A DNA stretch of 64,000 nucleotides from Stenotrophomonas africana (lineage in GTDB: Bacteria; Pseudomonadota; Gammaproteobacteria; Xanthomonadales; Xanthomonadaceae). This document shows positions 24,295 through 33,795 of the stretch, piece after piece; the stretch's first letter is position 1, and each line of letters opens with the position of its first letter. Under the pieces are notes generated by a model that searched no databases, had not been told where the DNA came from, and worked only from the letters and a program-made list of their open reading frames with translations. The translations under genes and the position numbers were made by a program. The DNA lies in assembly GCF_013004645.1 (NCBI RefSeq), contig NZ_JABEME010000002.1, positions 372,001 to 436,000 on the forward strand, read 5' to 3'.

Positions 24295-25554
24295 TTAGCC
24301 GACGACGGCGCCGAGTTTGAAGATGGGCAGGTACATCGCGATGACCAAGCCACCGACAATGGTACCAATGAACACCATGATCATCGGTTCCAGCAGGCTG
24401 CTCAAGGCATCCACTGCATTGTTCACTTCCTGCTCGTAGTATTCAGCCACCTTGAACAGCATGGCATCCAGGGCGCCGGCCTCTTCGCCGATGCCGGTCA
24501 TCTGGATGACCATGTGCGGGAACAGGTTCAGCTGCTTCATGGCCATGTTGACCGGATAGCCGACCGAGACGTCGTCGCGCATCCGCAGCACCCCCTCGCC
24601 ATAGACCTTGTTGCCGGTGGCGCCGGCCACGATGCCCAGGGCCTCTACCAGTGGCACGCCGGCCTTGAAGGTCACCGCCGTGGTCCGGGCGAAACGGGCG
24701 ATGGCGCTGTTATGCATGATCTGCCCGATTACCGGCACCTTCAGCACCAGCCGGTCGACCGTGTGCTGCATCTTCTCCGAGCGCCGGTAGGTCATTGCGA
24801 TGGCGACCACCGATCCGATCAGGACGATGGCCATCAGCCACCACCAGGACACCATGAACCGGGAAAGGTTGACCACCATCTGGGTGAAGGCCGGGAGGTC
24901 TGCACCAAAGCTCTTGAAGACCTCCTCGAACTGCGGCACCACCCAGACCAGCAGGATGGTGCTTACCAGGAAGGCCACCACCAGCACCATGGCCGGGTAG
25001 AAAAGGGCCTTCTTGATCTTGCCCTTCAACGCCTCGATGTTCTCTTTATAGGTGGCGATGGTATCCAGCACCGTTTCCAGCACACCGGCACTTTCACCAG
25101 CCCGTACCAGGTTGCGGTAGAGCTCGTCGAACTGGACAGGGTGGCGGCTGATCGCTTCGTGCAGCGATGAGCCGCCTTCGATGTCGGTGCGAACTGCGTC
25201 CACCATCTTCTTCATGCGCGGGTTCTTGTGCCCGCTGCCGATGATTTCCAATGCCGAGACGATCGGTACGCCGGATTTCATCATCGTGGCCATCTGCCGG
25301 CTGAAGAAGGCGATGTCCTTGGCATTCACCGGCTTGCCGGCCGCGCCGAACAACGGCTTAGGCTTCGGCTTGACCTGGCCGGGGTTGATCCCCTGCTTGC
25401 GTAGTTCGGCGCGCAGCAGATTGGCGTTCTTGGCCAACTGCTCGCCCTTCATCTTGATTCCCCGCTTGTCGGTCCCCTCCCAGACAAACGGCTGCAGCTC
25501 CATGGTGCTACGCGCCACGGGCTCTTTCTTGATCGCACTGCGACTGACAGACAT
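24295..25554 (-). CDS. pilC: Type IV pilus inner-membrane platform protein PilC
   Basis: A 419-residue protein with two T2SF domains: cytoplasmic FFSRQMATMMKSGVPIVSAL and FARTTAVTFKAGVPLVEALG, each followed by membrane helices, the last MVFIGTIVGGLVIAMYLPIF. PilC anchors the PilB and PilT motors and drives pilin insertion. It is divergent from pilA, with 361 bases between them, and is followed by pilD and coaE. Confidence 0.96.
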   Translation of the reverse strand: MSVSRSAIKKEPVARSTMELQPFVWEGTDKRGIKMKGEQLAKNANLLRAELRKQGINPGQVKPKPKPLFGAAGKPVNAKDIAFFSRQMATMMKSGVPIVSALEIIGSGHKNPRMKKMVDAVRTDIEGGSSLHEAISRHPVQFDELYRNLVRAGESAGVLETVLDTIATYKENIEALKGKIKKALFYPAMVLVVAFLVSTILLVWVVPQFEEVFKSFGADLPAFTQMVVNLSRFMVSWWWLMAIVLIGSVVAIAMTYRRSEKMQHTVDRLVLKVPVIGQIMHNSAIARFARTTAVTFKAGVPLVEALGIVAGATGNKVYGEGVLRMRDDVSVGYPVNMAMKQLNLFPHMVIQMTGIGEEAGALDAMLFKVAEYYEQEVNNAVDALSSLLEPMIMVFIGTIVGGLVIAMYLPIFKLGAVVG

Positions 25555-25915
25555 GTTGGCTCCCCAAGGCCCGCCATCCCCAGACGGGCATCATGACCGG
25601 CGATGGTAGCCGGTTCACGGCCATCCGGGGAGCCTGCTGGCGTGACGCCGCGCAGGGTTTTCGACCTGACGAGACGAAAGGTGACGTACCGCGTCACATT
25701 GCCGCGTCCATCGCAGATTCGCTTCTGGGGGGTTCCCATCCGCGAAATTGCTGCCATCATTGGCGCGGGGAAATCGGGGAGACGCTGCCATGGGAGATTG
25801 GCACGTAACCTGCGTTGATCCACCCGCGGGGACGGGCAGCCTGCTCATCCGGTCATCTGGCCGGCCGGCCGCCACCCCCGACATCAACCACCACTTATCT
25901 TGGGGATGTACCACC
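25555..25915. promoter_or_regulatory. pilC-pilA divergent regulatory region
   Basis: 361 bases. It holds an inverted repeat GTGACG-N5-CGTCAC at 25681-25697, whose spacing does not match a CRP site, and the sigma-54 promoter of pilA at 25799-25814. I saw no clear pilC promoter. PilR, encoded at 32362-33735, would be expected to bind upstream of the sigma-54 site. Confidence 0.6.
25799..25814 (+). promoter_or_regulatory. Sigma-54 (RpoN) promoter of pilA
   Basis: TGGCACGTAACCTGCG matches the -24/-12 consensus (TGGCACG-N4-TTGC) with one difference, C for T before TGC. The essential GG (25800-25801) and GC (25812-25813) are exactly ten bases apart. Transcription would start near 25825, leaving a leader of about 90 bases. 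Confidence 0.85.
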
Positions 25916-26353
25916 ATGAAGAACCAGAAGGGCTTCACCCTGATCGAACTGATGATCGTCGTTGCGATCATCGCCATCCTGGCCGCCATCGCGCTGCCGG
26001 CTTACTCGAACTACACCAAGAAGGCCAAGGTCTCGGAAGTGATCCTGGCTGCTTCTTCCCTGCGTACCGACCTGTCGGAATACGTGGCCAGCAACAACAA
26101 GCTGCCGGACAACAAGTGGCAGCCGGACTTCCAGGAAACCAAGTACGTCAAGTCGCTGGCTTGGAACGGTACTGCCATTGTTGCTACCGCGCAGGCGATC
26201 GGTGACACCAACATTGATGGCAAGACCATCACCCTGACCCCGGACGCCACCAAGGTGGCCAATGGCGTGATCCCGGAATGGACCTGCGAAGGCTCGATCG
26301 ACACCAAGTTCCGCCCGGGTTCCTGCCAGGGCAAGCCGGCCGCTTCCCTGTAA
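25916..26353 (+). CDS. pilA: Major type IV pilin PilA
   Basis: A 145-residue type IVa pilin. The six-residue leader MKNQKG is cleaved before Phe1 of FTLIELMIVVAIIAILAAIA, with Glu5 present. A globular domain follows and the C-terminal disulfide loop is closed by the Cys of EWTCEGSID and GSCQGKPAASL. It is the subunit of the retractile pilus for adhesion and twitching. Start ATG 25916; the frame extends upstream through the promoter region. Expression is from the sigma-54 promoter above, with a terminator directly behind, so pilA is probably monocistronic. Confidence 0.97.
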   Translation: MKNQKGFTLIELMIVVAIIAILAAIALPAYSNYTKKAKVSEVILAASSLRTDLSEYVASNNKLPDNKWQPDFQETKYVKSLAWNGTAIVATAQAIGDTNIDGKTITLTPDATKVANGVIPEWTCEGSIDTKFRPGSCQGKPAASL

Positions 26354-26378
26354 GCGCTGCGGCTGAGTGTGATTGAAG

Positions 26379-26405
26379 AAGGCCCCGTGAGAACGGGGCC
26401 TTTTT
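26379..26405 (+). terminator. Terminator of pilA
   Basis: AAGGCCCCGT pairs with ACGGGGCCTT around GAGA, followed by a T-rich tail. It separates pilA from the next gene. Confidence 0.88.
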
Positions 26406-26451
26406 ATTTGTTGGTTGTTGAATGCGTGGAAATCTGAAGTGGAGGAGCTCC

Positions 26452-27327
26452 GTGGGTGCATTGGCTGTTCTTGTGCCGAAAATGGAGTTCGACCTGGGCA
26501 CTCAACTGCATGAAGCCTATGCCTCGGTCAGCGTCGAGGCCGGGGCCTTCCTGCTGCTCGCGTTGATCCTGCAGCGCCGCAACCTTGCGGGCCTGGTGCG
26601 GCGTCTGTGGCCGCAGGGCGCCCGCGTGAACTTGCTGTGTCTGGCACTGGAGGTGGTGCTGCTGATGCCGCTTCTGGGGATGCTGCTGATCTGGATGTAC
26701 CGCACCAGTCGGGGCTGGCAAATGACCTGGGCGGCGGAGCTGTGGGGTTCACTGCCGGCCTGGGGCGTATTGCTGATCGTGGTGTTCGTGGCCGACGGTA
26801 TCAGCTATGTCCGGCACCGCCTCGAACACACCCGCTGGTTCTGGCCAATCCATGCCATGCACCACAGCGATCGCGAGCTGACCTGGTTCTCGGCATATCG
26901 CCAGCACCCGTTGAACCGGCTCAACGCTGCGCTGATCGACATCGGCATCCTGCTGCTGTTGGGCGTGCCGCTCTGGGCGATCTACGCCAACGCACTGGTC
27001 AGGCACTACTACGGTCTGCTGACCCATGCCAACGTGCCATGGACACTTGGGTGGCTGGGGCGGGTGCTGGTCTCGCCGGCGATGCACCGATGGCATCATG
27101 TGCGCCAGGGCGAAGGAGTCGGCAAGAACTTCGCGACGGTCTTTTCGGTGTTCGACCAGACGTTCGGTACGTACTACGTGCCCAGCGCGTGCCGCGAGCC
27201 GACCGGGCTGGACGAGCCCGGGCACAATGCGTTCCTGATGCAGGTGTGCAGCCCCTTCATGAAAGCGGCCGCGGCGCTGCGGACCATTCCGATGGGGCGG
27301 CAGGAGCGGCCGCGCATCGAGGAGTGA
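26452..27327 (+). CDS. Sterol desaturase / fatty-acid hydroxylase superfamily protein
   Basis: About 291 residues with four membrane segments and the di-iron histidine clusters of the superfamily: RHRLEH, HAMHHSD and HRWHHV, spaced as expected. Members are oxygen-dependent hydroxylases or desaturases of lipids. GTG 26452 is the likely start because GGAGGAG lies at 26441-26447; ATG 26422 and ATG 26482 are alternatives without such a site. It lies between pilA and pilB, unexpected for this cluster. Substrate unknown. Confidence 0.85.
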   Translation: MGALAVLVPKMEFDLGTQLHEAYASVSVEAGAFLLLALILQRRNLAGLVRRLWPQGARVNLLCLALEVVLLMPLLGMLLIWMYRTSRGWQMTWAAELWGSLPAWGVLLIVVFVADGISYVRHRLEHTRWFWPIHAMHHSDRELTWFSAYRQHPLNRLNAALIDIGILLLLGVPLWAIYANALVRHYYGLLTHANVPWTLGWLGRVLVSPAMHRWHHVRQGEGVGKNFATVFSVFDQTFGTYYVPSACREPTGLDEPGHNAFLMQVCSPFMKAAAALRTIPMGRQERPRIEE

Positions 27328-27458
27328 TACAGCCAAGTTTCAAGGCTGCGCCAAGGCCTGCGCAAGGAAGCGACCCACGTCGTTGACCCATCCGGGACTT
27401 GCACGTTGCGCAGCGTTGGTGTTTTGTTGACGATTGACCGTGCGACTGGGGAGCCGCA

Positions 27459-30400
27459 ATGAACCGTCCATCCAACAGCCATGGCCCATGGCTGCTGCTG
27501 ATCTTCATCCTGTCCGGGATCGCCGGGCTGATCTACCAGTCTATCTGGACGCAGTACCTGGGGCTGTTCCTCGGGCATTCCTCGCATGCACAATCCCTGG
27601 TGCTGATCCTGTTCATGGGCGGCATGGCGCTGGGCGCGTGGCTGGTGAGCCGGCGCAGCGCACTACTGCAGCGCCCCCTGTTGGCCTATGCGGTCATCGA
27701 ACTGGTGATCGGTGTACTCGGCATCGGCTTCGACGGTCTGTTCCAGGGCGTGACCGGCTGGGCCTACACGCACTTGATGCCCGGCATGGAGGGGGCGTCC
27801 TCAACGGCGCTGCGCTGGGCGTTGGCCACCGCGCTGGTGCTGCCTCAGTGCATCCTGCTGGGGGCGACCTTCCCGCTGATGAGCGCCGGCTACATGCGCC
27901 TGCAGCCGATGGCGCAGGGTGAAGTGCTTGCCGGGCTGTATTTCTCCAACAGTCTGGGCGCGGCGGCCGGTGCGCTGGTGGCCACCTACCTGCTGCTTCC
28001 CGCAGTTGGTCTGCCCGGCACCGTACTCAGTGCCGGCCTGCTCAACATCGTCGTCGCCATCCTCGTCTATCCCCTGGCCCGTGACGCCAGTGCCCCGGCG
28101 GTAATCGCCAGTCCGGCGATCACACCGGGATCCGATGGCTTGCGCCGCAGTGCGGTGCCGGTGCTGCTGGTGCTACTTGTGGCCGCCGGTACAGGTGCAT
28201 CGTCGTTCGTCTATGAGATCACCTGGGTGCGCATGTTGTCGCTGGCGCTGGGCACCACGCTGCATTCCTTCGAACTGATGCTGGCGGCCTTCATCCTCGG
28301 TATCGCCTTCGGTGGGCTGTGGCTGCGCCGCCGTGCTGACCACATGCAATCACCGCTGCGGGTGGCCGGCTGGGTGCAGGTCTGGATGGGGCTGGCCGCG
28401 CTGGCCTCGATGTTCGTGTACGCCCAGGCTTTTGACTGGGTGGGCTGGTTGATGCGGGTCATCGTGCGCAGCACCGACGGATACGTGCTGTACAACCTGG
28501 CCAGTGCGGTGATTGCCGGGCTGGTGATGTTCCCGGCCGCATTCTTCGCTGGCATGACGCTGCCGCTGCTGACCCTGGCCCTGCTGCGCAGTGGCCACGG
28601 CGAACGCTCGATCGGCCAGGCCTACGCCTTCAACACACTGGGCGCGATCGTGGGCGTGCTGGCAGCCATCCATTTGTTGATGCCGCTGTTAGGCTTGAAG
28701 TACGCCCTGCTGGTGGCTGCACTGGTGGATATCGCATTGGGCTGGGTGCTGCTGCATCGTATGCGTGCAGCGGACGAGCGCGGGTTGAGTTCGCCGCTGC
28801 TGCGGGCCGGTGCGTTGGGCGTCGCCGGAGTGATCGCGGCGGTGCTGCTGGTACGGTTTGATCCCTTGGTGCTGAATTCCTCCGTTTACCGGCACGGTAA
28901 TGTACGCTTGGCCGATACCGCGCGGATGCTGTTCTCCCGAGATGGGCAGACCGCGACCGTGGCGGTCTACGAGAATCCGCATGCGGGCGGCCAGATGCGC
29001 GCCATTGCCACCAACGGCAAGGTGGACGCGGCCATGTCGGTGTCGATGCAGCAGGTGCCGACCAGCGACGAGTCGACGATGATCCTGCTGGCGGCACTGC
29101 CGCTGGCACTGCGCGAGGACTACCAGCGCGTCGGCGTGATCGGCTTCGGTTCCGGGCTCAGCACGCACACGCTGCTGGGCGATGGTCGCGTTGGCCGGGT
29201 GGACACGGTGGAGATCGAACCGGCCATGGTCGAAGGCGCGCGCCTGTTTGGTAAGCGTGTCGAACGCGCCTTCAAGGACCCGCGTTCGCATGTGGTGATC
29301 GACGACGCCAAGTCCTATTTCGCCGCGAGCCCACGCAAGTACGATCTGATCATTTCCGAACCTTCCAACCCGTGGGTAGGTGGCACGGCGGCGCTGTTCA
29401 GCGATGAGTTCTATGCGTTCGTGCCGCAGCAGCTCAACGAAGGTGGCGTGTTCGTGCAGTGGCTGCAAATGTATGAGATCACGCCCGAGCTGGTCAGTTC
29501 GGTGCTGGCAGGCATGTTGGAGCAGTTCTCCGATGCGCGCGCCTACCTGGCCAACCGCGGCGACCTGATCCTCGTGGCAACGCCGAAGGGCAAGTTGCCG
29601 CCGATGAACGACAGCCTGTTCAAGCAACCTGCACTGCGTGCAGAGCTTGCGCGCATCGGCGTGCATTCGCTGGCGGACTTGCAGGGCACGCTGTCGATGG
29701 ACGACGCTGCGCTGAGAGCCTTCGTGCCGTTGTATCCGGCCGCACGTAATTCCGATTACTTCCCTACGCTGAGGCTGAAGGCACCCGTGGCGCGCTTCCA
29801 GGGCGCATTCACCCGTGACTTCCAAGAAGTGATGGTGGCGCCTTGGGCGCTTGTGTCTCGCGCCGATGACGCGCGCGTGGGTGGCGCAGCGCAGGATCGC
29901 GCCCAGCCCGCATCGAGCCGTGATGACAAGCGTCCGGCCGCGCGGGCGCTCGCCGCTCTTCTGCAAGGCAATGCTGCGCCTTCGCAGGATGTCAGTGCTG
30001 CTGACTGGTTGCGTGCCCAGGCGCTGCGTGGGCTTGCGGTTCGCTGCGAGCTGGACAAGGCGCCGCTGGAAAGTGCTCAGTTGTTGTTCGCGCTGTTCAG
30101 TGATACCTCGCCGTTCCTGGCGGCAGAGCAACGTGCGGCGCTGTGGTCACAGCGAGCATGGATGGACTGCTCGCCGCAGGATGCGACCGTGTCTGCCAGC
30201 CTGGCCCTGGTCGCTGCGGCGGCCACCGACGATCACCACACCGTACTAACGGAAGGACGTCGATTGTTGCAGGGCGAGCGTGGCCCGGCGCTGCTGGCCG
30301 ATGCCGGCTCGGGCTATTATCTGTTCGGTGCAATGCAACATGCCGCACGGTCGCTGGGGGATACCGCAGCGTCGCGGCAGCTGACGGACCAGTACTGGCA

Positions 30401-30515
30401 GGCGCTTGCGCCTGACGCTCGACGGAACGGGCCACTGCGCCTGCTGAGTTACCTGGCCTCCACCGGCCCGGTTCCGGCTGCAACCGCTGATTCCCAGCCG
30501 TCAGGGCAAAAGTGA
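27459..30515 (+). CDS. Fused membrane / spermidine-synthase-like protein
   Basis: A 1018-residue protein. The N-terminal ~460 residues hold about twelve to fourteen membrane helices in two blocks, starting LLLIFILSGIAGLIYQSIWT. The middle (about 500-800) is a spermidine-synthase-like Rossmann domain with GVIGFGSGLSTHTLL, VDTVEIEPAMVEGARLF, HVVIDDAKSYFAASPRKYDL and IISEPSNPWVGGTAALFSDE. The C-terminal ~200 residues look helical. Such fusions are widespread but uncharacterised; polyamine synthesis is not established. ATG 27459 follows a GGGGAG site. Its stop is 13 bases before pilB. Confidence 0.85.
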   Translation: MNRPSNSHGPWLLLIFILSGIAGLIYQSIWTQYLGLFLGHSSHAQSLVLILFMGGMALGAWLVSRRSALLQRPLLAYAVIELVIGVLGIGFDGLFQGVTGWAYTHLMPGMEGASSTALRWALATALVLPQCILLGATFPLMSAGYMRLQPMAQGEVLAGLYFSNSLGAAAGALVATYLLLPAVGLPGTVLSAGLLNIVVAILVYPLARDASAPAVIASPAITPGSDGLRRSAVPVLLVLLVAAGTGASSFVYEITWVRMLSLALGTTLHSFELMLAAFILGIAFGGLWLRRRADHMQSPLRVAGWVQVWMGLAALASMFVYAQAFDWVGWLMRVIVRSTDGYVLYNLASAVIAGLVMFPAAFFAGMTLPLLTLALLRSGHGERSIGQAYAFNTLGAIVGVLAAIHLLMPLLGLKYALLVAALVDIALGWVLLHRMRAADERGLSSPLLRAGALGVAGVIAAVLLVRFDPLVLNSSVYRHGNVRLADTARMLFSRDGQTATVAVYENPHAGGQMRAIATNGKVDAAMSVSMQQVPTSDESTMILLAALPLALREDYQRVGVIGFGSGLSTHTLLGDGRVGRVDTVEIEPAMVEGARLFGKRVERAFKDPRSHVVIDDAKSYFAASPRKYDLIISEPSNPWVGGTAALFSDEFYAFVPQQLNEGGVFVQWLQMYEITPELVSSVLAGMLEQFSDARAYLANRGDLILVATPKGKLPPMNDSLFKQPALRAELARIGVHSLADLQGTLSMDDAALRAFVPLYPAARNSDYFPTLRLKAPVARFQGAFTRDFQEVMVAPWALVSRADDARVGGAAQDRAQPASSRDDKRPAARALAALLQGNAAPSQDVSAADWLRAQALRGLAVRCELDKAPLESAQLLFALFSDTSPFLAAEQRAALWSQRAWMDCSPQDATVSASLALVAAAATDDHHTVLTEGRRLLQGERGPALLADAGSGYYLFGAMQHAARSLGDTAASRQLTDQYWQALAPDARRNGPLRLLSYLASTGPVPAATADSQPSGQK

Positions 30516-30528
30516 TACGAGGAAGACC

Positions 30529-32256
30529 ATGAGCGTTGTTTCCCCCCCCAACCTCGTCGGCATCACCGGCCTGGCCCGCCGCCTGGTCCAGGACGGCGCC
30601 CTCGACGAGGCTACCGCCCGCGACGCGATGGCCAGGGCCGCCGCCGCCCGCCAGCCGCTGCCCACCTGGTTCGCCCAGAACAAGCTGGTCAGCGCCTCGC
30701 AGCTCGCCGCCGCCAACGCTGTCGAGTTCGGCATGCCGCTGTTCGACGTGTCCACGTTCGACGCCAGCCAGAATGCGATGAGCCTGGTCAGCGAGGAACT
30801 GCTGCGCAAGCACAACGTGCTGCCGCTGTTCAAACGCGGCGGCAAGCTGTTCGTCGCTACCAGCAATCCGACCCATGCGCTGGACGAGATCAAGTTCCAC
30901 ACCAATCTGGTGGTGGAACCGATCCTGGTTGATGAAGACCAGATCCGCCGGACGCTGGAGCAGTGGCACGCCAGCCACGACACCATCGGCGACGCGCTCG
31001 GTGGCGATGACGAGGGTATGGCCAACCTCGATGTCGGGTTGGGTGACGAGGACAATGCCGGTGGCGACTCCGGCATCGACGCCAAGGGTGACGACACCCC
31101 GGTGGTGAAGTTCGTCAACAAGGTGCTGGTCGACGCGATCCGCAAGGGCGCATCGGACATCCACTTCGAACCCTACGAAGACGATTACCGCGTGCGCCTG
31201 CGCATCGACGGCCTGCTGAAGATGGTGGCGCGCGCGCCAGTGAAGTTGAACCAACGCATTGCCGCGCGCCTGAAGGTGATGGCGCAGCTGGACATCGCCG
31301 AGAAGCGCGTGCCGCAGGACGGTCGCATCAAGCTCAACCTGTCCAAGACCAAGCAGATCGACTTCCGCGTCAGCACGCTGCCGACCCTGTTCGGCGAGAA
31401 GGTGGTGCTGCGTATCCTCGATGGCAGCGCGGCCAAGCTGGGTATCGACAAGCTGGGCTACGAGCCGGACCAGCAGAAGCTGTTCCTGGAGGCCATCCAC
31501 AAGCCGTACGGCATGGTGCTGGTGACCGGCCCCACCGGTTCGGGCAAGACGGTGTCGCTGTACACGGCGCTGGGCATCCTCAACGATGAGACGCGCAACA
31601 TCTCCACCGCCGAAGACCCGGTGGAAATCCGCCTGCCCGGCGTCAACCAGGTACAGCAGAACAACAAGCGCGGCATGACCTTCGCCGCGGCACTGCGCTC
31701 GTTCCTGCGACAGGATCCGGACATCATCATGGTCGGCGAAATCCGCGACCTGGAGACGGCCGAGATTGCGATCAAGGCGGCGCAGACCGGCCACATGGTG
31801 CTGTCCACGCTGCATACCAATGATGCGCCGCAGACCATCGCGCGCCTGATGAACATGGGCATCGCGCCGTACAACATCACCAGCTCGGTGACGCTGGTGA
31901 TCGCGCAGCGCCTGGCGCGCCGGTTGTGCAACAACTGCAAGCGCCCGGCGAATCTGCCGGAGCATGCATTGCTGGCCGAGGGCTTCACCCAGGCGCAGCT
32001 GGACGCAGGCATTGAGCTGTACGAGGCGGTGGGGTGCGATGAGTGCACCGAGGGCTACAAGGGCCGTACCGGTCTTTACCAGGTGATGCCGATGACCGAT
32101 GAGATCGCTACGATCGTGCTGGCCGGTGGCAATGCACTGCAGATTGCCGAGGCGGCGCAGCAGATCGGGGTGAATGACCTGCGGCAGTCGGCGTTGAAGA
32201 AGGCGGCGGCGGGTGTGACCAGCCTGGCCGAGATCAATCGCGTTACCAAGGATTGA
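30529..32256 (+). CDS. pilB: Type IV pilus extension ATPase PilB
   Basis: A 575-residue secretion ATPase. An N-terminal MshEN-type domain precedes the motor. The Walker A is GPTGSGKT (~332-339), the Asp box and Walker B lie in RQDPDIIMVGEIRDLETAEI, and the His box is in LSTLHTNDAPQTIARL. A Cys4 zinc site near the end (CNNCKRP and CDECTEGYKG) is typical of PilB and absent from PilT. It powers pilus assembly through PilC. Start ATG 30529 with GAGGAAG just before it; very close to the upstream membrane/spermidine-synthase-like gene. Confidence 0.96.
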   Translation: MSVVSPPNLVGITGLARRLVQDGALDEATARDAMARAAAARQPLPTWFAQNKLVSASQLAAANAVEFGMPLFDVSTFDASQNAMSLVSEELLRKHNVLPLFKRGGKLFVATSNPTHALDEIKFHTNLVVEPILVDEDQIRRTLEQWHASHDTIGDALGGDDEGMANLDVGLGDEDNAGGDSGIDAKGDDTPVVKFVNKVLVDAIRKGASDIHFEPYEDDYRVRLRIDGLLKMVARAPVKLNQRIAARLKVMAQLDIAEKRVPQDGRIKLNLSKTKQIDFRVSTLPTLFGEKVVLRILDGSAAKLGIDKLGYEPDQQKLFLEAIHKPYGMVLVTGPTGSGKTVSLYTALGILNDETRNISTAEDPVEIRLPGVNQVQQNNKRGMTFAAALRSFLRQDPDIIMVGEIRDLETAEIAIKAAQTGHMVLSTLHTNDAPQTIARLMNMGIAPYNITSSVTLVIAQRLARRLCNNCKRPANLPEHALLAEGFTQAQLDAGIELYEAVGCDECTEGYKGRTGLYQVMPMTDEIATIVLAGGNALQIAEAAQQIGVNDLRQSALKKAAAGVTSLAEINRVTKD

Positions 32257-32257
32257 G

Positions 32258-32345
32258 GTAGAGCCGAGCCCATGCTCGGCTGAGGGACCGAAGAGCAGCC
32301 GAGCGTGGGCTCGGCTCTACAGTAGATCCACGCCATGCGTGGATG
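32258..32345. repeat. Three SMAG-like palindromes after pilB, two as an inverted pair
   Basis: GTAG-headed element 32258-32282 and CTAC-ended element 32296-32320 (GCCGAGC/GCTCGGC stems) face each other. A GTAGATCCACGC element follows at 32322-32345. They lie between the convergent pilB and pilR ends and could fold as a joint terminator-like hairpin. Confidence 0.75.
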
Positions 32346-32361
32346 GCGCGGTCCCGACCGC

Positions 32362-33735
32362 TTACTCCATCCCCAGCTTCTTCAGCTTGTAGCGCAGCGC
32401 GCGGAAGGTAATCCCCAGCTGCGCAGCAGTGCGGGTCTTGTTCCAGCGGTTCTCTTCCAGCGCGCGCTGGATGGCGCTGCGCTCCAGCTGCTCGATGTAC
32501 GAGGGCAGGGCGGCGCTGCCGGGCTGCAGGTCGGCCACGGCTTCGGCGGGCGCGGCACTGCCCGGCGCACGCGGCGCGTGCTGCGGCAGGCGCAGGTCGT
32601 CGGCGCCGATGCAGTCTTCCTCGGCCAGGGCCAGCGCGCGTTCCAGGATGTTCTCCAGTTCGCGCACGTTGCCGGGGAAGGCGTACTGCGCCAGTGCCTC
32701 CAGCGCCGAAGGCGCCAGCAGCGGGGTAGCACGGCCGTGGCTGCGGGCCAGGCGTGCCAGTACCGCGGCGGCCAGTTCCGGCAGGTCCTGGCGGCGCTCG
32801 CGCAGCGGCGGCACCCTCAGTTCGATCACGTTGATGCGGTAGTACAGGTCGTGGCGGAAGCGCCCATCCTCGACCAGCTCGGCCAGGTCCTTGTGGGTGG
32901 CCGAGAGGATGCGTACGTCCACCGGCTCCTCATTGGCCGCACCAACCGCTCGCACCGACTTTTCCTGGATCGCGCGCAGCAGCTTGACCTGCATCTGCAA
33001 CGGCAGCTCGGCCACTTCGTCCAGGAACAGGGTGCCGCCGTGCGCAGCCTGGAACAGGCCGGGCTTGTCGGCATGGGCGCCGCTGAAGCTGCCCTTGCGA
33101 TGGCCGAAGAACTCGCTCTCCATCAGTTCGCCGGGAATGGCGCCGCAGTTGACCGGTATGAACGGTCCGGCCGCACGTGCGCCCTGGGCATGGATGGTGC
33201 GCGCGACCAGTTCCTTGCCCACGCCCGATTCACCGAGGATGTAGACCGGTGCCTGGCTGCGCGCAACCTTGCCGATGGTGGTGCGCAGCACGTCCATGGC
33301 CGGCGAAGCACCCAGCAGGCGTGCGCCTTGTTCGGCAGCAGGGCCGGGCACGGGACGTTCGGTGTTGTTGAGTTCCAGCGCATGCTTGACCAGGCCGCGC
33401 AGCACCGAGATGTCTACCGGCTTGCTGACGAAGTCGAAGGCGCCGGCCTTCAGTGCTTCCACCGCCAGGTCCATGCTGCCGAACGCGGTGATCATCGCCA
33501 CCGGCGTGCGCGGGTAGTGCTGGGCGATCTCGCTGACCAGCTCGATGCCGTTGCCGTCCGGCAGCCGCATGTCGGTGATGCAGAGATCGTACGGATTGCT
33601 GGCGAGCAACTCGCGTGCTTCGGCCAGGTTGGCGGCAGTACTGATGCGCAGCCCCATGCGGCCGAGGGTCAGTACCAGCAGTTCGCGGATGTCGCGTTCA
33701 TCGTCGACGACGAGGGCGCTGCGGGTTTCGTTCAT
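32362..33735 (-). CDS. pilR: Sigma-54-dependent response regulator PilR
   Basis: A 457-residue NtrC-type activator. The receiver has phospho-acceptor Asp55 (LCITDMRLPDGNG). The AAA+ domain has Walker A GESGVGKE, the sigma-54 contact loop written GSFSGA instead of the usual GAFTGA, and GGTLFLDEVAELPLQMQVKL. The C-terminal Fis-type helix-turn-helix is RTAAQLGITFRALRYKLKKL. With PilS it activates the pilA promoter found at 25799. The start is 60 bases after the pilS stop. Confidence 0.94.
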   Translation of the reverse strand: MNETRSALVVDDERDIRELLVLTLGRMGLRISTAANLAEARELLASNPYDLCITDMRLPDGNGIELVSEIAQHYPRTPVAMITAFGSMDLAVEALKAGAFDFVSKPVDISVLRGLVKHALELNNTERPVPGPAAEQGARLLGASPAMDVLRTTIGKVARSQAPVYILGESGVGKELVARTIHAQGARAAGPFIPVNCGAIPGELMESEFFGHRKGSFSGAHADKPGLFQAAHGGTLFLDEVAELPLQMQVKLLRAIQEKSVRAVGAANEEPVDVRILSATHKDLAELVEDGRFRHDLYYRINVIELRVPPLRERRQDLPELAAAVLARLARSHGRATPLLAPSALEALAQYAFPGNVRELENILERALALAEEDCIGADDLRLPQHAPRAPGSAAPAEAVADLQPGSAALPSYIEQLERSAIQRALEENRWNKTRTAAQLGITFRALRYKLKKLGME

Positions 33736-33795
33736 GGGCGTGAAAGATAAACGAGGGGGCTGGAAGCGACAAATGTTTGACGCACAGATCTGGAA

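Noticed and set aside
25681..25697. CRP/Clp binding site upstream of pilA
   Set aside because: The GTGACG-N5-CGTCAC inverted repeat does not have the TGTGA-N6-TCACA spacing.
30097..31965. A 622-codon minus-strand frame across pilB and the preceding gene
   Set aside because: Shadow of two well-supported plus-strand genes; no domain or start signal.
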